From the NCBI GenBank assembly GCA_029817715.1, contig JARUPY010000190.1, positions 62,001 through 126,000 of the forward strand: 64,000 nt of DNA, given 5' to 3'. Source of the DNA: Melastoma dodecandrum (lineage: Eukaryota; Streptophyta; Magnoliopsida; Myrtales; Melastomataceae). The notes below the pieces were generated by a model, which searched no databases, was not told the DNA's origin, and was given only the letters and a program-made list of their open reading frames with translations. Each line of letters starts with the position of its first letter. Position 1 is the first letter of the stretch. A program made the translations under genes and the position numbers. Below are positions 57,732 through 64,000 of this stretch, piece after piece.

Positions 57732-58160
57732 ATGGCTACGATTCGGCTTGCATTTGTTCTTCTCTCCGTCATTTCCATCTCAGGAATATCCGATGCGATT
57801 TTCGATCCCAAATCCGTGGTCATAAAGAACGATCTCGGCAGTGGGTTGGTTCTCGCACTTCGTTGTCTCTCCGCGGACGACGACCTGGGGAACCATTTGG
57901 TGCCTCCGGGCGAAACATGGGGGTTTCACTTCAGGACCACCTATCCCGGCACGACCCTCTTCCACTGTGGTTTCAAATGGGCCCTGGCAGATGAGAAGAA
58001 GTTCGCCGTGTACGACGACAACCAGCACCGTTACGTGTGCACGGAATGTTCATGGAGCATACAGCGCAATGGCACGTGTTTAAGCAGAAATGCGTTTACC
58101 ACGTCCCACTGCTACCCTTGGTCGCGTGGCTGGCCGACTCCAACCCCGGACGACGAGTAA
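57732..58160 (+). CDS. SPH-H: intact S-protein homologue (S1 family)
   Basis: 142 residues: signal peptide MATIRLAFVLLSVISISG (cleavage near SDA), then DPKSVVIKNDLGSGLVLAL, DDDLGNHLVPPGETWGFHF, TTLFHCGFKWALADEKKF, CTECSWSIQRNGTC and HCYPWSRGWPTPTPDDE. Six cysteines and the NGT sequon are present. The frame is open further upstream, but those codons overlap the TATA box (57668-57675), so the ATG at 57732 is chosen. It is the intact partner of SPH-A (inverted arm) and SPH-F (direct). The family is secreted; its role here is unknown. Confidence 0.88.
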   Translation: MATIRLAFVLLSVISISGISDAIFDPKSVVIKNDLGSGLVLALRCLSADDDLGNHLVPPGETWGFHFRTTYPGTTLFHCGFKWALADEKKFAVYDDNQHRYVCTECSWSIQRNGTCLSRNAFTTSHCYPWSRGWPTPTPDDE

Positions 58161-58319
58161 ACCAGCTGAGCACAACCCTGACAATGGATGATGATATGTA
58201 TAAGACAAGGCTTGACTCCCGAAGAGAATTGGGATAAAAAAAAATTAATGAATAAAAGTCATGCGTACGTGGTTTGAATATACGAATAAGACAAGAAAAG
58301 GCGGGCAGTTCTACTCATA

Positions 58320-58680
58320 CTCAGAAGTTGATTGCTCAAAGGATTTCCACACAGCACGTTGTCGCTTAGGCGTAAGCCTGTCTATCAATGCGCAATGACA
58401 ATGTTATGTTAAAGTATAAATCATCACAAATGATTTCCTACAGTAAGGAACGACTTCTCTGATGGCAGCCCGTTTTTGTTTCACAGCAGAGGAATGCTTC
58501 AGCACTTAATAGCTTCACAGAGGATTTCCACGCAGTTTTTGTCTCTTCTCAAAATAAGCCTGTAGGTACTCCATAGATAACCATAAAACCAGTCACTTAG
58601 AACAGAAAAGAAACAGAACAGAGATTGGTTCCTCACACAGCAGAACCTGACTTCTCACACAGCAAAGTCGTGCATGCCTT
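58320..58680 (-). repeat. Second inverted partial copy of the solo LTR
   Basis: Nearly the same as 52155-52500, with the same junction text (gtcgtgcatgccttcccg) into MDAR intron sequence at about 58683. Confidence 0.7.
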
Positions 58681-58793
58681 CCCGAGATCGTGTTTACTGC
58701 TTTCAAATGTCCAAGGCGATTAACTATTTTTTTTGTTTACAACAATTTGTGGAGATTTGCTTATGATCTTCTCGCTGCGGTTGTGTCATACAG

Positions 58794-58913
58794 GAATTTG
58801 AAATCTTGCCAAGGCTGGTCAGGAATCAACCATTGGTCGATTGATCCAAACTTGAGAATGCATCCTCTGTCGAAGAGGCGCTGGAAATCCTTAAGAAATC
58901 CCTGCACAATTGA
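58794..58913 (+). pseudogene. Second orphan copy of the MDAR terminal exon
   Basis: Again 120 bases with acceptor tcatacag, frame EFEILPRL ... VEEALEIL and TGA, in the same context as the 52630 copy. Frame intact, no other MDAR exons. It is closer to the 52630 copy (both read LHN at the end) than to the genuine exon (LPN). Confidence 0.9.
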
Positions 58914-59280
58914 TGATGCAGTGGCGAGCTCTCGACCCCTTTCTTTTGTCCGGAATAAATTAGGAGCACACTGTGGGCATCCCGTCGGATGTCAACAGGT
59001 AGGCCACGCATGATTGATGCTGATGGAGATGGTAGGGATGCTCCTTTGTGAGTGAGGAAGGTAAATTGCAGCCCCGCTCCATGCCTTTTGCGGCTGTTGT
59101 TGCTCCTGCAGCGGCTTATTACTTGAACCAACTAAGCACATCTCTAACGATGATGGATGATGTATAAGGCAAGGCGTAACTCCTGAGGAGAGTAGAGATA
59201 TTATAAAAAGATAATAATAATGAATACAAGTCATGCATACGAACAAAACATGAAAAGGCAGGCAACTCATATTATGGTGT
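58914..59280. other. Copied MDAR 3' UTR and SPH 3'-flank remnant
   Basis: Matches 52750-53110 and, inverted, 9640-10050. The duplicated unit ends at about 59280 (cattatggtg), where unrelated sequence begins (ttcgcgcacgg). Confidence 0.6.
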
Positions 59281-59491
59281 TCGCGCACGGAACGGATCAC
59301 GACGGAAATTTTGGCAATGGACTCACAGTAGTTATATTGTGGTCGCCAGTAAGAAGATGCACTAACTTTATACAGAAATAATGCAAGTCTTACAATCTTC
59401 AGAGAATTAAAAGTAAAGGGCTTACAGCCATTAAAAGGGAAAAAAGTGAAACGGTGGTGACGATGTGGGATCTTGTAGCGGCGGAGAACGC

Positions 59492-59690
59492 GTGACGAAG
59501 GCCTTGGAAGCTCGCTCCGTCTGTGATGGTTGCTGGCGGAAGATCGTGACGAAGGCCTTGGAAGCTCGCTTCGTCGGGGGTGGTCGCTGGTGGAGAGTTG
59601 TGACGAAGGCCCTACGAGCTCACTTCGTCGGTGGTGTCGCTGGCGGAGGATTGACGGCAAAGGCCCTACGAGCTCACTCTGTCGGTGGAA
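59492..59690. repeat. Minisatellite, ~54-bp unit, about 3.7 copies
   Basis: Units start gtgacgaagg at 59492, 59546 and 59600, then a diverged unit. Units 1-2 share ccttggaagctcgct and units 3-4 share ccctacgagctcact, so the array grew in pairs. Open frames across it are by-products of the repeat. Confidence 0.85.
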
Positions 59691-60131
59691 GGGTAATTGA
59701 CCTATAAACCGGGTCAGGGCATCTAATTTCTAAGGTTGACGAACAAACTTCAGAGTTTTGGCTGTGTATGGTCGTGTCTTTTTCTTAAAAATTCCTTGCT
59801 ATTTATAGAGGACTTGTACGTGATTAACACGTAACAGATAGATCGTTTTTACAAATCGTGTTACAGATCGTGATCCCTAATATCGTGGGAGTGTCTTAAC
59901 AACCCCCTTGATATATGGGATCACGTTCCTAGATATTTAAGATCAGTTACGATCCTTCACAAACGTGTTTGAAAATAAATTTATTTCAACTTTGTCGACT
60001 TGACTGATCTGTACGGACTACGATCGACTTAGTCGACTTATCCAAAATTCCGTCGACTTGACCCTTCTAGTAGGCCTAGCTACTGTCGAGTCATCTTGGT
60101 TGACTTTGATTACCATATTCTTACGTTGTGA

Positions 60132-60245
60132 GTCGACCTAGTCGACTACGTCCATATGTCGACCTAGTCGACTTCGTCATAAGTCGACCTAGTCGACTTT
60201 GTCAAGGGCCGGCCTAATCGACTTCGTCATGAGTTGGCCTGGACG
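60132..60245. repeat. Tandem ~26-bp repeat with palindromic GTCGACCTAGTCGAC core
   Basis: Three good units (gtcgacctagtcgact followed by 8-10 variable bases) and one decayed unit. Further single gtcgact copies lie at 59990-60070. The core is an imperfect inverted repeat, suitable for binding of a dimeric protein. It lies about 150-270 bases upstream of the TATA box. Confidence 0.8.
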
Positions 60246-60527
60246 TCTATATCTTAGGCCGACTCAGAGTATGGCTTGAGGGATTACTGAGTTTCTGCTC
60301 TAAGCCCAGGCCCAAAATTATTTGCCATGTCAACATAAGCCCCCCTTTTATGCTGGGTTGGCTGTGCCGACTCAGCAAAAATCATACCTTATATAAAGGA
60401 GAGTCATCACCCCTTTTTCCCGCACTTTTGCTCAACACTTCTTCGTCTTCTCCAAGAAAACAGAAACCCTCGCTTCCCAGAAAACTCTTCGTCTTCCCTC
60501 ACCAAAACTCCTCCGATCCTCAAAAAG

Positions 60528-63500
60528 ATGTCAACTTTCAAGTCTTTTGAGTTCCACAATTTGCGTGCGGGGCCAACCGGACCTGTTCCGGTCGTGGAGG
60601 AACAGGGATCGGGCATCACTCTCGGACCTATCTTGCCGGAGCATCTTTTCCCGGGGACGGTGCCGCTCAACTATCTCGTCACTGAGAAGCCCATCCCGAT
60701 CTGCCATCCTGACTTTGTCGATCCCCTCAACTGGGAAGGTCAGGGATCCTTCCTGTGCTTTCCCTCTGCCTCTAAGTCTGAGATGGTAGACTGGCTTAAG
60801 ATGTGGGAGGAGCATTTCACAGAGAGGTTTAGGGCTCAGAAGATCTTGAGATTCTTTAGGATGTCCGTGGCAGATAAGAACTGTGACCCTAGGGTTTGTT
60901 CGGCCATGCTCCCTTTTTGGAACTCTGCTGTCAACTGCTTCTATTTCCCGGAAGGTCCCATGTCTGTTACATTGGCAGATGTGAAAATTTTGACCAGGTG
61001 CAAAGTCAATGGCCTCCCTGTTCGACAATACTCTCAGGCAGGTGATATTAATCCCAAGGGCGCCCTTCAGTACATGGAGGTGGTGAGCAGGCACCTGAAA
61101 ATGGCCTCAGCAGGCAAGAGGTCAGATGAGAAGTTATCGACCGAAGGTTTTGGCACCCGGGAAGAGGTTGAGTTTCTCAGCACCTGGTTGAGCAAGTTCG
61201 TTTATTGCTTCCCTGGGAAGAAGGTTAGCCACACTTCTTATGCGGTGGCCAATTTTCTGAGGGAGACCAATGAAGAAATCTCCTGGGGCCCCTTCATCCT
61301 GGGTCTTCTTTACCATGATCTGGACAGAGCAACGACTCAAATCAAGCCATTTCCAAAACATCCAGCAGGAGGGTTGCTCTGGCTAGTCCATCTCTGGTCG
61401 GCCATGTGGATGCCGGGATTGACCGGGTTCAAGGGTCCTTCTTCGCCCCTCGAATCCTCCTATTATGGGGAGACCATCTTGGATCAGTGCTGCCAGCGGA
61501 AGGATCAATGGCTAATGACATCGATTACTGGCCACATGAAGCACATAGTCGACTTCGGCAGGGTAGATCGACGCAACTGGGCACCCTTTCCAGGCGGCAA
61601 GACATTTGCTCAGGAAATTAATCTTCAAGCTGCTCGTGGCTTCTGGAATGGGGTATTGACCCGCAGAGATCTGCCAGTTATCTTCGACGGCTACCTGACC
61701 TTTGAAGTCTATAACCCTCAGCTGTGTGCAAGGCAGTTTGGGTTTATCCAGGGTGTAGCAGTTCCACTCGCCGACCCTGCCGACGGCTTGTACGGGGACA
61801 GGGCGAAGAGGATTCCGTGCAAGTCAATTGCCCCAAGGACCCTCGACTTGCTCAATCACAAGGCGCAGCTCTCCCAGATGGAATTCCCGTCTGATACTTC
61901 TGCCTGTTTCGCCACACAGTTCTTCACTGTGCTGTGGTCGGTTACTTATGAAGAGCTGCGGGCCCTGATGCATTTCTTGGAGGTTTCCAAGGAGCCTGAT
62001 TTTTATGTAGATGACGTGCACATCAAAGCAAGAGGTAAAGACTTAGCTTTACTCTAAAAGTATTGGTTTCTTAATATTAATCATAAGCTTCCTCCCTTTC
62101 AGGATCAATGGTTCCTCAGGGCTCTGGAAAACCCAAGCCTAAAGCTCCCCCTGCCCCCGCTCCTTCTAGACTCAAGCCGACCAGCAAGGGGAAGGCTAAA
62201 GTCGCGAACCCCAAGGAAATAGCCCTCAAGTCGACCAGCAAGGGGAAGGCCAAAGTTGCGAGCCCCAGGGAAATAGCCGCAGGCGATCCTTCTAAGGCTC
62301 GATCTAAAAGCGCTCCAAAGCGCAAGGCGGCCGAGGAAGAAGATCTTGAGGAGATGCCTCTATCCCAGAGGAAGAGGCTGGTGAAGGTGGCGACTTCCTC
62401 TCGGAGGTCGCAAAATATTTCAGCAGCGACCCCATCCAGGTCGCCAACCGCTTCAGCGGCGACCTCATCTACCAGGGCACCGGCTGTGGTGCCAGTGTCT
62501 TCTGCTGTAATCGACGCTCCACAACAACCGGCCGCAGAGGTAAGACTTTGATAACTTCAGTTTTCGTTTTGAGTTTTCATATCTGACCCATACCATATTG
62601 TCTAGGGAGAGGCTCCAGACAAGGATGACCACCAGCTCATCTCCCACATCTTGGGCCAAAGTTCAAAGGCTTCGATTGCCAAGGTGAGTTTAGCTCTCAG
62701 CTGGTGCATCCTTACCTTACTTCATATATAGACTTTTGGTTTCGCGTCATACTCTGTTTTAGGAACAGCAAATCCCTGAGGCCTTGGTTCAGGAAGAACA
62801 GGCTGTCACGATCCCGGTCGAACTATCGACCCGGTCGACTCGGGAGGAGGAAGACCAAACTATTCCTTCTCCAGTTCAAACTCCTACACCAGGGATGGTA
62901 TGTGTTCTTAAACAGAACATAATATTACTATTGCGATCTTGATTGAGGCATTTATATCTTTCCTTATAGGCTCGTCCGAAGAGGGTGAAGGTGACTGCTT
63001 GTCGACAGAAGATTCCCACTCCTCCTTCTTCTTCGGATGAGAGCTCTGGGGACAGATCGCCTCCAGAAATAAGTACTCGATCGTATGAGGTCGTTGACCC
63101 TTTTTCTTTTAAGGTATTGTTTAACAACATTTTGCCTCTTATTCTTCAGGATCCTGCTGCGGCAACTTCTAAGTCGACCAAGGACCCGTGGGTGAAGCTT
63201 CACGAAGATATCGAAGAACTCTGCCAACTTCTGCTCATCGACCCCTTAAGCATCAACGAATTCAGGAGGATGCAGAAGCTGTTAAAGAGGATCGAGACAT
63301 CCCCTCGGGTTACTGACGAAATATTGGGGGCCTGCAAGAGCTTCAGGTCGACGTACTGGACCCGTTAGAGGGATTACTACGCCGACCTGCTCACCTTGGA
63401 CTCGACTGACTCGAAGATTCAGTCGATCAATGAAGCTCGAGGGCAGGCCTCTAAAGCTGCACAGGACACTCGCCAACGTTTGGTCGACGTGCAAGAGAAG

Positions 63501-63740
63501 CTGACCGAGGCAGAGAGACAGATAGAGTTCTACACGAACCTTAAGAATGACCTGACTCGGCAGCTTGCGTCGATCAACACCCAAGAAATCGAGGAGCTGG
63601 AGGCCGATGCTGAGAAGGATAGGGAAAAGGTCGTCGACCTTTATGCCCAGCGAAACAAGGTGAACGCAAAGCGACGAGCTCGTAAATCCCTTGTCCTCGA
63701 TTTCAAAGACGTTGGCGGGTTATGGAGATTAGATTCGTAA
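60528..63740 (+). pseudogene. Plant mobile domain (PMD/MAIN-like) gene with C-terminal coiled coil, one in-frame stop
   Basis: Six exons (60528-62034, 62103-62539, 62606-62683, 62763-62897, 62970-63113, 63150-63740) join in frame; all introns are GT/AG and short. The first ~500 residues resemble the plant mobile domain (aminotransferase-like, PF10536), a transposon-derived domain also found in the host MAIN proteins: VDWLKMWEEHFTERF, PFWNSAVNCFYFPEGPMSVTL-type text and TCWGGPFILGLL-like text (here SWGPFILGLLYHDL). A Lys/Pro/Ala/Ser-rich linker with duplicated TSKGKAKVA follows, then a coiled coil (RLVDVQEKLTEAERQIEF). A TAG at 63366-63368 (codon 840 of 964) precedes the coiled coil; without it the protein would be 963 residues. 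A poly(A) signal aataaa is at 63779-63784. It is either a transposon gene or a domesticated copy; no terminal repeats were identified. Confidence 0.75.
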
Positions 63741-63784
63741 CCAAAGAACAATGTTATTCCATTGTTTTTGTTTTACTGAATAAA

Positions 63785-64000
63785 CATCCGTTCCTTGTGT
63801 CCCAAATGAATTCTTGCCCACTACGCCCAATTCATTCTTCCAGACAGCGTTACTGAAGCCTAGCGCGATCTCTTAGGAATTAAGCGCTTCCCAAATTAAT
63901 GGAGTCCTTTGTCTTAGGATTTTATGGTGAGCTTCCCAGATAGTCGCGCGATAGGGTTTGAGATATTTACCATTAACCTTTAATGGATGTCTGACCCCAC
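63785..64000. other. Downstream end of window
   Basis: Nothing recognised beyond the poly(A) signal of the preceding gene. Confidence 0.4.

Larger units (their letters stand above)
59281..60527 (+). promoter_or_regulatory. Repeat-rich upstream region of the plant-mobile-domain gene
   Basis: Contains a 54-bp tandem repeat (59492-59690), a GTCGAC-rich repeat array (60132-60245) and a TATA box (tatataaa, 60390-60397) with a CT-rich leader before the start codon at 60528. No gene was recognised in 59281-60389. Confidence 0.5.

Noticed and set aside
59465..59707. Open frames on both strands across 59.5 kb with repeated peptide units
   Set aside because: They follow from the 54-bp minisatellite, whose unit length is a multiple of three, with no other gene signs.
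60132..60245. Possible CRISPR-like array
   Set aside because: Plant nuclear context, units directly adjacent with 8-10-base variable parts; a promoter-proximal tandem repeat.

Overview
The window is nuclear DNA of a flowering plant, most likely a eudicot. The genes have short AT-rich introns with GT/AG borders. The intact gene set is plant-specific: a plastid/mitochondrial monodehydroascorbate reductase, ribosomal protein eS10, a plastid NTF2-fold protein and a DUF604/GT31 glycosyltransferase. The transposons are plant Ty1/copia, Ty3/gypsy (Tat-like) and LINE elements. The species cannot be named from the sequence.

The dominant theme is a cluster of small secreted S-protein homologues (SPH, plant self-incompatibility protein S1 family, PF05938). 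Eight copies are visible, labelled A to H. A, C and D are on the minus strand at 2.5-7.7 kb; B is on the plus strand at 4.6 kb. E (29.1 kb), F (51.6 kb), G (55.3 kb) and H (57.7 kb) are on the plus strand. D, E, G and H look intact. A has lost its tail to a nonsense codon, B has a start-proximal frameshift, C is a chimaera of two fragments and F carries a 28-bp deletion. The right arm (51-59.3 kb) is an inverted and partly tandem copy of the left arm (1.5-10.3 kb). It carried the last exon of the neighbouring MDAR gene along twice. Several SPH promoters survive without their genes, and one of them points antisense into SPH-G.

Layout: 1-1.5 kb old repeats; 1.5-10 kb left SPH arm; 10.05-14.34 kb MDAR (minus, 17 exons); 14.62-15.70 kb eS10 (plus, divergent shared promoter); 16.34-17.29 kb plastid NTF2-like gene (minus); 18.32-20.02 kb DUF604 glycosyltransferase with one in-frame stop; 21.26-26.72 kb nearly intact copia element with 5-bp target duplication, just downstream of a broken RS-rich gene; 27.3-33.8 kb third, TE-shredded SPH arm; 34.0-44.8 kb Tat-type gypsy element with a decayed antisense ORF; 45.9-51.1 kb two head-to-head LINE remnants; 51.1-59.3 kb right SPH arm; 59.3-64 kb a plant-mobile-domain (transposase-derived) gene with repeat-rich upstream DNA and one in-frame stop.

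The housekeeping block at 10-20 kb is single-copy and looks like ordinary chromosome. The SPH arms around it look like a young birth-and-death cluster shaped by inversion, tandem duplication, transposon insertion and promoter/gene separation. No candidate partner gene for SPH signalling (PrpS-like membrane protein, F-box or receptor kinase) was found here.
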